Assembly: GCA_964030475.1 (NCBI GenBank)
Contig: CAXIPT010000007.1
Coordinates: 1,027,745-1,091,744 of the forward strand
Direction of reading: 5' to 3'
DNA length: 64,000 nucleotides
From: Tethya wilhelma
Lineage: Eukaryota > Porifera > Demospongiae > Tethyida > Tethyidae
Below are positions 1 through 10,017 of this stretch, piece after piece. Below the pieces are notes generated by a model. It was not told the DNA's origin. It saw only the letters and a program-made list of their open reading frames with translations, and did no database searches. A program made the translations under genes and the position numbers. Position 1 is the first letter of the stretch, and each line of letters begins with the position of its first letter.

Positions 1-56
<56 letters not shown>
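1..56. repeat. (GA)n microsatellite at the window edge
   Basis: Uninterrupted GA dinucleotides. The matching position in the complete SGF29 copy (9914-10012) and the end of the second copy (about 2298-2350) are also GA tracts, so this tract lies in the same SGF29 intron. Confidence 0.95.
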
Positions 57-60
<4 letters not shown>

Positions 61-100
61 AATCAAAGTTTCTTTTTAAAACACTCACACACACACACAC

Positions 101-1236
101 CTTTCCCCACTCTTTCCCTTCCACACTGGCTGCTCCAGTGCATACTGCTGTAGGACAGTCATCAACATCCCTCGACGCATCGTCCCTTTACCTCGCCTGG
201 GGAGGGAGGGAGGTAGGGAGGGAGGTAGGGAGGGAGAGACGAAGATGGTAAAAAGTAATAAGATTTCATGTGTGTCTATGAATATACAATGATTGCATAC
301 ATACGTCATATAGGCGTCAATGTTGATCCTGGTTGCCTTAGGTGATGGTCCAGCTAATATAGTAGGAAATAAAGGTACAACTGGTTACACACACAACCAT
401 CAAGTTTGTACACACACATAGAGAGAGAGATAGATAATGGCCTCAGTGACTAGACATAGACATATGTGTATACATAGACATAGGCAGTAGTCATGCAGAT
501 ATGGGTTAGTCGGGCGGAGCCTGACTTCCGCGAAAAATCGGGAAGGCTCCACCCGACTAGATATGGGTGGGGTAAAAATTAGTTTTGAGATGAAATAATG
601 CTTACCTTGTTTCTCTCCAATTTCTTGTTTAGCTTCAGCCACCTTATCAAGAGCTTGTTTTATTAAACTGCATAATTATTATCATTAAATATTATCATTA
701 AAAATAGCATCCTGGCAAATGCACCTCATTACAGAAGTTGCATCTTTTGCTCTAAACTTACGCCAGTTCATTCTTAGAATCTTGAAGTGCATTGACATAC
801 TGTGCTTGAAGCTTCTGCTTGAAATACTTGGAGACTAGAGTAAAAAAAAAATGTATCATACTCATTGCAACATGCACAACCATAGACAAAGTTCGCATGC
901 AGCACATTTGGTATGCTTGCACAACACACTTTTAGATTCATCCCTTATCTTGTCGTGAGTCTTAGCAATCTCCCGCAATGTCAGCTCGCAGTTATCTCTC
1001 TCCCTCTGCATGTGCAGTGCACTTCAACCAGTTTATGCAGTGTTGGCGGTATATTCTAATTAGAGCGCACCTACCTGTGTCTGTGTGATGAGCGATTGTA
1101 GTTCTGCGAGCACAGAGGCTACTGAAGGAGACACTTCTTGGCTCCTAGAGGATGTCGAGGCGGGTGTGCTCGATCTACTGTAGGCACTGGTGCGCCTGGA
1201 AGTAGGCTTGCAAGCTAGATTTCCAACTCCATACAT
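101..1236 (-). CDS. SGF29: SGF29 copy 1, N-terminal half (runs off the window)
   Basis: N-terminal half of SAGA-associated factor 29, the chromatin-reading subunit of SAGA-type acetyltransferase complexes. Six exons read on the minus strand with GT-AG borders: 1075-1236, 930-1005, 762-834, 606-667, 305-353 and 101-196. They match the first six exons of the complete copy at 8728-11976 in order, phase and almost in length. The first exon is Ser-rich (start ATG at 1234-1236). The middle exons form a coiled-coil region, and the last carries a TMRRGMLMTVLQQ-like block typical of the family. The C-terminal Tudor exons would lie left of base 1. I see no stop or frameshift in what is present. Identity is secure from the complete paralogue; whether this copy is whole cannot be seen. 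Confidence 0.8.
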
Positions 1237-1435
1237 TTCGTTTGTCAAAGGGTTAATGTTAAAGTGCTGCGACGACCACTTACCAAGTGAAGAAACAATA
1301 GAGAACTCCACAAGCAAGTAGTAAAAATGCTATGGAGCTAAAAAAAAGTTGGGTCAATGATAGCATATTTTATTATTTCAGTAAAGGTGTGCATTTATAG
1401 TGATTACAAAACACTTAAATCTATTATAATTGAGT

Positions 1436-2294
1436 TCATTTTCTCTTCGTCTCTCTCATTGGTAGGACATACCTCTGGGGAACATCAAGAGGAGGGGAGT
1501 AGCCATCTGGGTAGGTGGGGTCTTCAAACAACACAGAGTAATCTGAACCAGACTGAGAGGGGAAAGGGGGAGGAGAAGGGGGAGAGACACACACAAACAC
1601 AAAATGAAGGGAAGGCAATGAGAATGAATATCTCTTACATCTTTAGGTTGTTCGTGGATTACTGCCCGATAGAAACAAGTAGTCTGGGGGTAAAGAGCCA
1701 ACACCAACTGCAGAGGGAAACAAAAAAGCAAGGCTCTAAACAGCACCAAAAGAATGCATCTACAGTGCAGCTGTGTATCTTTTGTACCTGGTTGACATTA
1801 AACAAGGCTTCAGGATGAAGTAATGGGTCGGCTTTGAATGTCGGTAGAGGAATGATCCTTCTCTTGCTGACATGATACCTCCTAGAGATCACCACAAATG
1901 GAACAAAAAATCGTCAAACCTCATTCCGATCTCAATGCAAACCATCAGCGTATTTCCCAACGTGCACAACTCGTGATGCTCTAAGCCACACCTCTGTTCA
2001 TTGTGTCCTTCTTCATCTATGTCGTCCACACAGTAGCGATGGTTATGAGAGTTGTAGGAGAAGACTTCTGCCAAGATCCACTGCTCCTCTCCATCCTCAG
2101 TACGTACCCTGGCTGCAACCTACACACGAGGGTGTACAGTGTGTGCGTGTGAGGGGGAGTTGAGCATGGGGAATTGAGAGGTGATTAACAGAATGCATGT
2201 ATACGAATCGAGAGCACATGTACAACCTACTTGATCAGAAGGTTTGCATCTGTACTTCTCATCAGCTGGTATAGCACCACACAGAGCTGGAGGA
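1436..2294 (-). CDS. SGF29: SGF29 copy 2, C-terminal half only (5' truncated)
   Basis: Five exons of the SGF29 C-terminal tandem Tudor domain, which binds H3K4me2/3 in the known family: 2231-2294, 1992-2119, 1788-1881, 1639-1707 and 1436-1552. Lengths and phases equal those of copy 3 exactly. Recognisable blocks are EEQWILAEV, VDDIDEEG, SKRRIIPLP, LVLALYPQTTCFYRA and DYSVLFEDPTYPDGYSPP. All frames are open. The exons that should precede it on the minus strand, beyond the GA tract at 2298-2350, are absent: the sequence there is unrelated to SGF29. It is either a 5'-truncated duplicate or the displaced second half of copy 1 after an assembly error at GA repeats. Confidence 0.8.
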
Positions 2295-2295
2295 C

Positions 2296-2296
<1 letters not shown>

Positions 2297-2350
<54 letters not shown>
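2297..2350. repeat. (GA)n microsatellite at the SGF29 truncation point
   Basis: GA dinucleotide tract directly upstream (minus-strand sense) of the last recognisable exon of SGF29 copy 2. Similarity to SGF29 stops here. Confidence 0.95.
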
Positions 2351-2354
<4 letters not shown>

Positions 2355-3440
2355 TTGGGTTAAAATGAAAAGTGAGAAATAAAAATTAAGGGAAGGACTT
2401 GTCAACTGTCTTTCCGAGCCTCTGCTAGGGCAGAAAACATTTCCTTGGCCTCCACATTTTTTGGATTACCAATAGTATGACCAAACACACAGTAATAGAA
2501 ATTTATTATAATAAAAGTTTTCAAAGTTTCAATAGTATATAGTTCCGGTCATCAGGGAAGTACCCAAACCAATCATCGCATTACCACCAGTTTCGGTCCC
2601 TTTGAACTTCCGACTAGTGGTAACCTATGGACATGGGCGGGACCACTCCCCTAGGTAGGAGTCCGGGTAGTCCAGTGGTGAAGCGTCATTCTTCTGCATC
2701 TCCCAGTATGAAAACTCGCCACGTGACTTAATTTATCTACTTTGTATGGTACCTGTTACATTGTTGTAGGTATCCCAGGCAGTTTCTCCAAAAAAAAGGA
2801 AAGATCTTGCCAACTGTTACTTTCAGAAGGTAGCTAGTAGATTCTGCTTGCAGCTGCTTCAGAACAAAAATGGTTGGCATTACTTAGGCTCATACTTATA
2901 TTCCAGCATAGGAATGAGACTTATTCTATTGTGGTCTAGACACAGGCTAAAACCTATTGAATAGTTAACCTCTAAGTCCTTCCCTCTGGGTTAGCCACCT
3001 AAGCATTCCCACACCACTGACGGCATTGCATGTAGATTTGGCTAGGATAATCTTAACCACAAGCTAGTATCTGTGTTACATGTGGTGGCCTTACTTTTTC
3101 TTTCACAAACTGCAGTAAGACACATATATTTCTTGGTATAATATATAACTATTATACGATGATCAACATGCACGTACACTCATGTGACTCTTTGATTGAA
3201 AGTTCTTATTATCAAATTCAAGAAAATCAGGATCAAAACAATGGCCATGGCCAGAATGAATCTGCCCAAATACGGGCAGACATTTATAATAGCTCTATAA
3301 AAACAAGACAATTCATGCACATTCGTCAAAACTGGACGTACATATAGCAGCTGTCAGTATTGACACATGACCCCTCTGAATGCAATTAAAGATGAGACAA
3401 AAGTGATCCTGAGAGACCACACAAGGAAACACCCACAAAG
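2351..3440. other. Intergenic stretch without a supportable gene
   Basis: AT-rich sequence. Only short random open frames. No SGF29-like exon was found, although the missing half of copy 2 should begin here. Confidence 0.6.
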
Positions 3441-3445
3441 AAAAG

Positions 3446-3546
3446 GTTTAATATCAACAATCCAACAATGAAGGACAACAATGGAGAACAATGCAAGTTT
3501 AATATCACCAATCCAAGCATGAGGGTGAACAATTGAGAACAATGCA
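3446..3546. repeat. Two 50-base tandem units upstream of the acidic secreted gene
   Basis: Units at 3446-3495 and 3497-3546 both begin GTTTAATATCA and end GAGAACAATGCA, with a few differences between. They sit just upstream of the TATA box at 3568. Confidence 0.8.
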
Positions 3547-3567
3547 TGTAGAGATTGAAACATAGGG

Positions 3568-3575
3568 TATAAAAG
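3568..3575 (+). promoter_or_regulatory. TATA box of the secreted gene at 3673
   Basis: TATAAAAG about 100 bases before the start codon. The same TATAAAAGCTC context recurs at 5006-5016 before the dead paralogue, supporting a shared duplicated promoter. Confidence 0.6.
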
Positions 3576-3672
3576 CTCTGACCAAGAACGCAAGTTTGCT
3601 CTATCTTAATTCACTCTTCAAGTTCAAGGTTGATTGAATTCAGTGTTCCAGAACTCTTCAATCAATTGGAAG

Positions 3673-4321
3673 ATGACTAAGGCTATCATTCTAGCTTTGT
3701 TTGTACTCATCTGTGCATTTCAGGTAATACTTACTAGCTGTTTCTGCATCATACAATGTCATGTTAGCTGTCAATTGCATATTTTGCATTTAAAAAATCA
3801 TTTGTGACTTCATTATCTACATGCAGGCAACAAAAGCAACCCCTGTGGATTTAGAGGCAGCAGAACTCGAAGATGCTGAAATAGAAAAGCGAAGTCAGCA
3901 TTGTGGCTTCCACTATGGCTGCCCAAAAGGATACAAATTCAGTTTCTTCTACTGTGGTTGCATCAAGATCAAAAAAGACAGAGGAGATGATGATGATGAC
4001 GATGACAGGGATGATAGTGACACAAGCGATACCAGCAAGAGCAAGGGTGACAGAAGCAAGAGTGGCAGTGACCAGAACAAGGGTGATAGCCGCAGTGACA
4101 CCAGCAAAAGTGATTCTAGCAAGAGTGGCAGTGATACTGGTGGAAAGGGTGGACTGATTAAGGGAGGATTGAAGGGAAAGAGTCGCACTGACCAGAGCAA
4201 AGGTGATAGCCGCAGTGACAGCAGCAGAAGTGATTCTAGCAAGAGTGGCAGTGATAGTGATGGAAAGGGTGGTCTGATAAAGGGATTTCTTGGAGGATTG
4301 AAGGGAAAACTCTTTGGCTGA
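3673..4321 (+). CDS. Small secreted Cys-motif protein with Ser/Lys/Asp-rich tail
   Basis: Two exons, 3673-3723 and 3827-4321, give 181 residues. Exon 1 is a 17-residue signal peptide (MTKAIILALFVLICAFQ). Next come an acidic propeptide-like stretch ending in Lys-Arg, a short Cys motif (CGFHYGCPKGYKFSFFYCGC), a poly-Asp run, and two rounds of a Ser/Lys/Asp/Gly segment each followed by a GGLIKG-type stretch. The protein ends GGLKGKLFG. The Cys motif is shared with the genes at 5936 and 7065. I do not recognise the family. Such phosphorylatable Ser/Lys/Asp-rich secreted proteins recall biomineral matrix proteins, and the Lys/Gly/Leu tail recalls cationic amphipathic peptides; both are guesses from composition. 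Confidence 0.75.
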
Positions 4322-4576
4322 ATCAATGCATATGCATGGATCAAAGCTTACATGCGGATATATATATTGTGAACAGAAACTCAAAATTTTTAAGGCTATC
4401 ATGCATATAATAGTATTAAGTTTGATTATTGTATATATACTTGAAGTTCTATGCATCAACCATTACAATAATATTATTGTACATGCATGCATGCATGTAT
4501 GATAAAATTAATTTATAATAGTGTTTAAAGGTAGAACTTGAGAATATATAATAATCTCGATGCATGCCATTGCAGT

Positions 4577-4660
4577 GCATGCATGTAAGCTCAGTGGTAA
4601 GAGCATTTTATCTAGAATTCGAAAGACCTGAGTTCGAATCCCAGCTATATAGCTACAATC
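4577..4660 (+). other. tRNA-like sequence with pol III A and B boxes (decayed tRNA or SINE head)
   Basis: An A-box-like TAAGCTCAGTGG at about 4586-4597 and a B-box-like AGTTCGAATCC at 4631-4641 lie at normal tRNA spacing. The D and T arms fold fairly well. The acceptor and anticodon stems do not pair, so this is not a functional tRNA. It may be a tRNA pseudogene or a tRNA-derived SINE head. Confidence 0.45.
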
Positions 4661-5005
4661 TCAAGATTATTTCCAATGAGCTTGCCAATTAACTGAGGGT
4701 TATTTAATATAACATGATACATGCAATTGCTCAGGATAATTTGTTTCTCCTAAAATTTAATATGGTCATACATGGTTATTATTTTGAACACACACTCTCA
4801 AAAAAACAAAGGACATGCATATTATGGTGGTCAAAACTATGACAAAAGCAGCCGTTAATATTAATCATGAAGTACAAAAAGTTGTCACAAAGTTGATATG
4901 AACAGACTATAGCTATATATATATATACAGTACACATCCATAAATAATCCAATAAATAAAAAAGAAAATATCAAACTGTTATTATGTTGCAATTATTTTG
5001 TGCTA
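4661..5005. other. AT-rich intergenic stretch
   Basis: No gene seen. It ends at the TATA box (5006-5013) of the dead paralogue. Confidence 0.5.
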
Positions 5006-5089
5006 TATAAAAGCTCCGAGCAATCACAAGGTCATTCAAAAGCTTATTGAGTTTTTATACCTCAAAAGTTTAACATTCAAAGCTAAGAG

Positions 5090-5547
5090 ATGACCTAGGC
5101 TATCATTCTAGCATTGTTTGTATTCCTCTGTGCATTTGCGGTACACAAGTTTGCTAAATAATTGTTTGTCTTTCTCTATTATGATCATGCATATCTTGCT
5201 ATGTAATGCCACGGTATTATCCATATATAGGCAACAAAAGCTGCAGCTGCTATACCAAATTCGAAGCAGCAGAATTTGAAGATACTGAAAGATATGGCGA
5301 TTTTGATGATGACATAATATTATAATGATGATAACAATGGAAGACTGATCTTGAAAGGAAAATTTGGAGGATTCAAGGGATATACTTGGAAGATTAAAGG
5401 GAGCATTGAAGGGAAAGTTTGCATGGAGGTCTAAAGGGAAAGCTCAGAGGTCTAGGGAGACTAAAAGGAAAGTTCAGAGGTCTAGGAGGACTGACTCGGG
5501 AAATTTGGAGGATTAATATTAAGAGGAAAATTTGGAAGAAAATGAAG
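5090..5547 (+). pseudogene. Dead paralogue of the acidic secreted gene
   Basis: It keeps the promoter (TATAAAAGCTCC at 5006), the signal-peptide exon and the intron of the 3673 gene. The third codon of the signal peptide is TAG (ATG ACC TAG at 5090-5098). Exon 2 from about 5232 matches the propeptide (ATKA, then EAAEFEDTE) only by changing frame. Downstream, decayed LKGKFGG-like units repeat between about 5340 and 5540 with several stops. The Cys motif and the Ser/Asp tail are missing. Confidence 0.8.
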
Positions 5548-5935
5548 CACTAGATCTTTGTGCAACAGTAATTTTACATAAAACCAGCTTGTATACAAAC
5601 ATTAATACAGTATTGACTTCGAGCAAGAAACATGCACATACAGCTTGCATTTAGGACATGCACACATCTGGGATGCATGCATGTGGCTCTCCTTAAGTAT
5701 AATAGTAAGACATCATAATATATTATACTCTTTAACTGGATAATTGAATTAACTATAATTATATTATACACAACAAATGCGGGGTATCCCAGCCAGGCAG
5801 TTAGTATAAAGAAGCTCGTAATTTCACCATTTAACTATATGCAGCAACGAAAAGACCAGAGATAAATGGCACTTCACTAGCTGCTGAACAACAGTAACTA
5901 TAATCGAGAAATACTAAGACAGCAATCAACATAAG

Positions 5936-6437
5936 ATGTACTACAAGACTGCAGCCATTGCCATTCTAACAATGGTGGTGCTTGCCTGCTTCATCACTGT
6001 ATGCATATAAAGATTCTCTTTTGTTGCCTGCATACTATAATACGTTGCAAAATTGGCAAATTCTAATGCTATTTTCACAACATTATACACAGGTCTCTGA
6101 AACTAGGCACAGCAGAAGCAGGAGCAATAATTCAAGAAGAGGATCAGTATGTCGAGTGAGGCGTTGTGAGAGAGGATACAGGTTTAGCAGGAGCATGTGC
6201 GAGTGCATTGTAAGGAGAGGTGGTGGCTTTCAAAGGCAGTTTGAAAATAGAAATGGTGGACCAGCTGACAATGGAGTTATGTACGATGAAGAAACCAGTG
6301 CTAGCAGTTTGAGGAGCAATGGCAGACTGACAGGAGGAGCTGATAGAAGCAACACACGAACCAGCAGCAATGATGGAACAAGTGGATCCACTAGCAAGGG
6401 GAGAAGCAAGACAAACTACTATGGAAGGTGCTATTGA
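5936..6437 (+). CDS. Small secreted Arg/Ser-rich Cys-motif protein
   Basis: Two exons, 5936-5998 and 6093-6437, give 135 residues. Exon 1 is a 21-residue signal peptide ending ACFIT. The mature part starts VSETRHSRSRSNN, then has the Cys motif CRVRRCERGYRFSRSMCEC and a polar tail rich in Gly, Asn, Ser and Thr. Exon organisation (signal peptide alone in exon 1, phase 0 intron of about 100 bases) and the C-x(4,5)-C-x-x-G-Y-x-F-x(4,5)-C-x-C motif tie it to its neighbours at 3673 and 7065. Function unknown. Confidence 0.75.
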
Positions 6438-7064
6438 TTCATATAAAGAACAATAACATATAATTATACTGACTTGTATTTTGCATGCATGTATTCATGA
6501 GTTCTGAATAGTTCCCCAATGCATCATTTATAGTTTGATGCTTGAGTTTTCTTTTACTATATAATTTGTCAAAGTTTAAGTGATACTAGTATACTGTCAT
6601 CACAGTGTGTAAATTATAAGAATTGATTGCAAACTTGTATAGCTGCTGTTACTGAATAAGAAATTACATGGCATGTAACACAAGACACAATAACCTTACA
6701 TAAAAATGGATAAAAATCATGCGATAAGCAAATGAGCAAAATAACGTTTCACACCAATCCATCAACTGTTTCAAAACAAAGACAAATCACATCGATAGAA
6801 AAGTCACAACAAAATGTGACAAAAAGACGCCAAATCTATTACACACACCCTTCCAAGCCAGACATATCACACTACTGATATTGTGTCAATACCAGCTGTT
6901 ACTCTCAGCATGAACTAGGAACAAAGTGATTAGAATATTATGCTTTCTTATAAAATCAACCAAAGGGTCAACTCTTCTCACTCCACTCAGTAACAACTCA
7001 AAGTACTTCATAAGGTGAATGTATTTCTACACTACGTGTCGCACGACTCAATCACGCAACTAAA
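6438..7064. other. Intergenic stretch with promoter of the next gene
   Basis: AT-rich. A TATAAAA-like element near 6950 precedes the gene at 7065. No other feature seen. Confidence 0.5.
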
Positions 7065-8176
7065 ATGAGAAAGATAGCGATCACCTGTCTACTCTTTTCA
7101 TGCCTAGCTGTGGTAAGCATCAAATATAAATAATTGTGTAGATATACATTAGCTAAAAATTGAAATATCATAGTTGCACGTGTATATATACATACATACA
7201 TGATACTGTAAGATTCATTGTTACGTGCTATTTTATACTCAATAAAGTTCAACCACATTTACATATAGGCATGTTTGCTGACATTTCACATAAGTCTACA
7301 AGACATTATGCAGTCTTATCAAGCATGCATGCATATGATTACTACACACAGGTAATTCAGCTATCCGAAGGCTCACACTATTACCGTTGCCCTTCTGGGT
7401 ATGTCTTTGACTACACAGTGAAAGAATGCGTGAAAAAGTGTAAGATCTCAAAGTGTCCATTCCCAAAGGAGCCTGACTTCACCACGTGTGCGTGTGTGTG
7501 TCCTGAGGAGTTGAATCAGTTCTGTACGCCAGATCAAACCCTGAATCCAGACACGTGTGACTGCGAATGCTACGAAGGAGCTGAACAAAAATGCAGCAAG
7601 TTACAGGTTTTTGATCCGTTCACTTGCGAGTGCAAATGCCCTCAAGGAGCTGGAAGAGATTGCAGTCAGCAACAAATACTGAATCTGGACTCGTGTGAGT
7701 GTGAGTGCCCAGAAGGAGCTGAGGAGAGTTGCAACGACAATCAAATCCTCAACCCAACCACATGCCAATGTCAATGCCCGGCAGATGCAGCTGACAAGTG
7801 CTCAGATGCTCAAGTACTCGATCAAAACACGTGCGAGTGCAAATGCCCAAAGGAACTGGACTGCAAGAGCAAGATAAAATTTTTCGATGACGAAACGTGT
7901 GAGTGTGAATGCAAGAAAGTATTTGTGTACACGTTCAAGAGAAACAGCAGTGGTAACAAAAAACATCGCTACCGACAAGACGGAAGCTCAAGGAAAAGGA
8001 GGTCGGGATCAAGATCGAGCAAAAGTGATTCTGACAGCTCAAGCAGAAGTGATTCCGACAGCTCAAGCAATGGAGGCAAACTAGTTCTTACTGTTGCCAA
8101 TGAATGCCCAGAAGGACAACAGCTTGAGAAACAATGGTGCAGATGTATTGACCCATCTGGAGGTCGCCGCTGGTAG
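7065..8176 (+). CDS. Secreted CXCXC-repeat protein
   Basis: Exons 7065-7112 (signal peptide MRKIAITCLLFSCLAV) and 7352-8176 give about 290 residues. After the shared Cys motif (YRCPSGYVFDYTVKEC) come six to seven units of about 23-25 residues built on [ST]C-x-C-x-CP-x-GA-x(4)-C-x(3)-Q-x-L. This spacing resembles Balbiani-ring-3/VEGF-C type CXCXC repeats. A basic/Ser-Asp stretch follows, with SKSDSDSSSRSDSDSSS like the tail of the 3673 protein. The C-terminus holds a second short motif, CPEGQQLEKQWCRC. The acceptor at 7350-7351 was chosen because it keeps frame and gives V-I-Q-L-S, like the V-S-E-T start of its neighbour. An alternative acceptor lies near 7268. Confidence 0.75.
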
Positions 8177-8727
8177 ACGAAAGAGAGACAGCTGCAAGCA
8201 AGGAGCTACACGGACACACTTGTAGTATTATAGAAAACTATCTTATAAAATTGAACCAATTTTATGTAACTAATTTCATATTCTTGAACTATACAAATAA
8301 AATTATGACTATATAATTATTATATGGATTTCGCCATTAATTTTTAAGTTTCTTTCTTATTTACAGCATTCAATGTTTAATAATTTGAATTGAAATCAGA
8401 TCAAGTGCATGGAATTAAAGCAAACACAATCAAGTAACGGTTAACTGCATACAGATTTCATGGAGACATGGGTGTTAACACTATATGCACAAAGTTCAGT
8501 TTTGAGTTCATCAAAAACACTATTATGCACGGTCATATAATATGGCAAAATCATCATAAGATACCATAGAGAGATACGTAGGCTGACATAGAACTGGGCT
8601 GGATACATATTGATCATGATTAACATACAAACAGCTGATGTACCAATGATACAATATCTGCTTCCGTATATATACCACCAAAGCACAGGAAAATTTAACT
8701 GATCCAAAAAACTCACAGATGAATTTT
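8177..8727. other. Intergenic stretch without a supportable gene
   Basis: 3' flank of the CXCXC gene, then the 3' flank of SGF29 copy 3 (converging strands). No gene seen. Confidence 0.5.
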
Positions 8728-9537
8728 TTATTTTCTCTTAGTCTCTCTCATTGGTAGGACGTACCTCTGGGGAACATCAAGAGGAGGGGAGTAGCCGTCT
8801 GGGTAGGTGGGGTCTTCAAACAACACAGAGTAATCTGAACCAGACTGAGAAGGAAAAAAAAGGGGGGGGGGGAGAAAGTCACACACAAGAAATAAAGATG
8901 ACATGCAGGTTTTTTTATTTACATCTTTAGGTTGTTCATGGATTACTGCCCGATAGAAACAAGTAGTCTGAGGGTAAAGAGCCAACACCAACTGTACAGA
9001 GAAGGGAAAAGAAGCAATGCTATAAACAGTGCCATTAGAATGCATCTAGCTGCGCATCTTGTGTACCTGGTTGACATTGAAGAGGGCTTCAGGATGGAGT
9101 AATGGGTCGGCTTTGAAAGTCGGCAGAGGAATGACCCTTCTCTTGCTGACATGATACCTCCTAGAGATCACCACAAATGGAACAAAAAATATGATCAAAT
9201 TTTAAGACTTAGTGGTTAGATAATTTACCTTTGCTCGCTATGACCTTCTTCATCTATGTCGTCCACACAGTAGCGATGGTTGCGAGAGTCATAGGAGAAC
9301 ACCTCCGCCAAGATCCACTGCTCCTCTCCTTCCTCAGTAAGAACCTTGGCTGCAACCTACACATGAGGGTGTGAACAAAGACATAATCACTAACACAAGG
9401 TGATGCATGCATTCCACCTCTATTAGACCAGGAGCACAGGGTAATGTGTTGGGTCTGGGAGAGTGAGCTAGCTAAAACGTCACTGTGAATATAGACACAG
9501 CACAATTTGTTGCTTAACACACACATACAAACACACA

Positions 9538-9578
<41 letters not shown>

Positions 9579-9928
9579 CAATTATTACAAGCATTTCTTC
9601 ACTGAAGTACGGTGAGAAGAGGAATTTAAGAGATCAATATACAGTAATTATGTGATTTGACTGAGAAACAGAGTGGTACCAGCTGTCTAATTCTGTCAGT
9701 TCCATTACTACTATGACAAAGAGAGGAGATAACACTCTTGGTTAAATGGAGGTATGTCTAGCTACAAGTGTTAAGGGAGTCATATTACTTAGCTGGCTTA
9801 AAATTGAAATAGGTTAGCAGTTTATGTGTGTACATATATACATGTACCTGATCAGATGGCTTGCACTTGTATTTCTCATCGGCTGGTATAGCACCACACA
9901 GAGCTGGAGGACTGAGAGAGAGAGAGAA

Positions 9929-9960
<32 letters not shown>

Positions 9961-9961
9961 N

Positions 9962-10017
<56 letters not shown>

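Noticed and set aside
2640..2720. A possible second tRNA-like start (TAGTCCAGTGGTGAAGC).
   Set aside because: An A-box-like word only; no B box and no foldable arms nearby.
3851..4459. A long minus-strand frame over the acidic secreted gene.
   Set aside because: It is the antisense of a low-complexity GAT/AGT-rich exon. The plus strand has a signal peptide, splice sites and a motif shared with neighbours.
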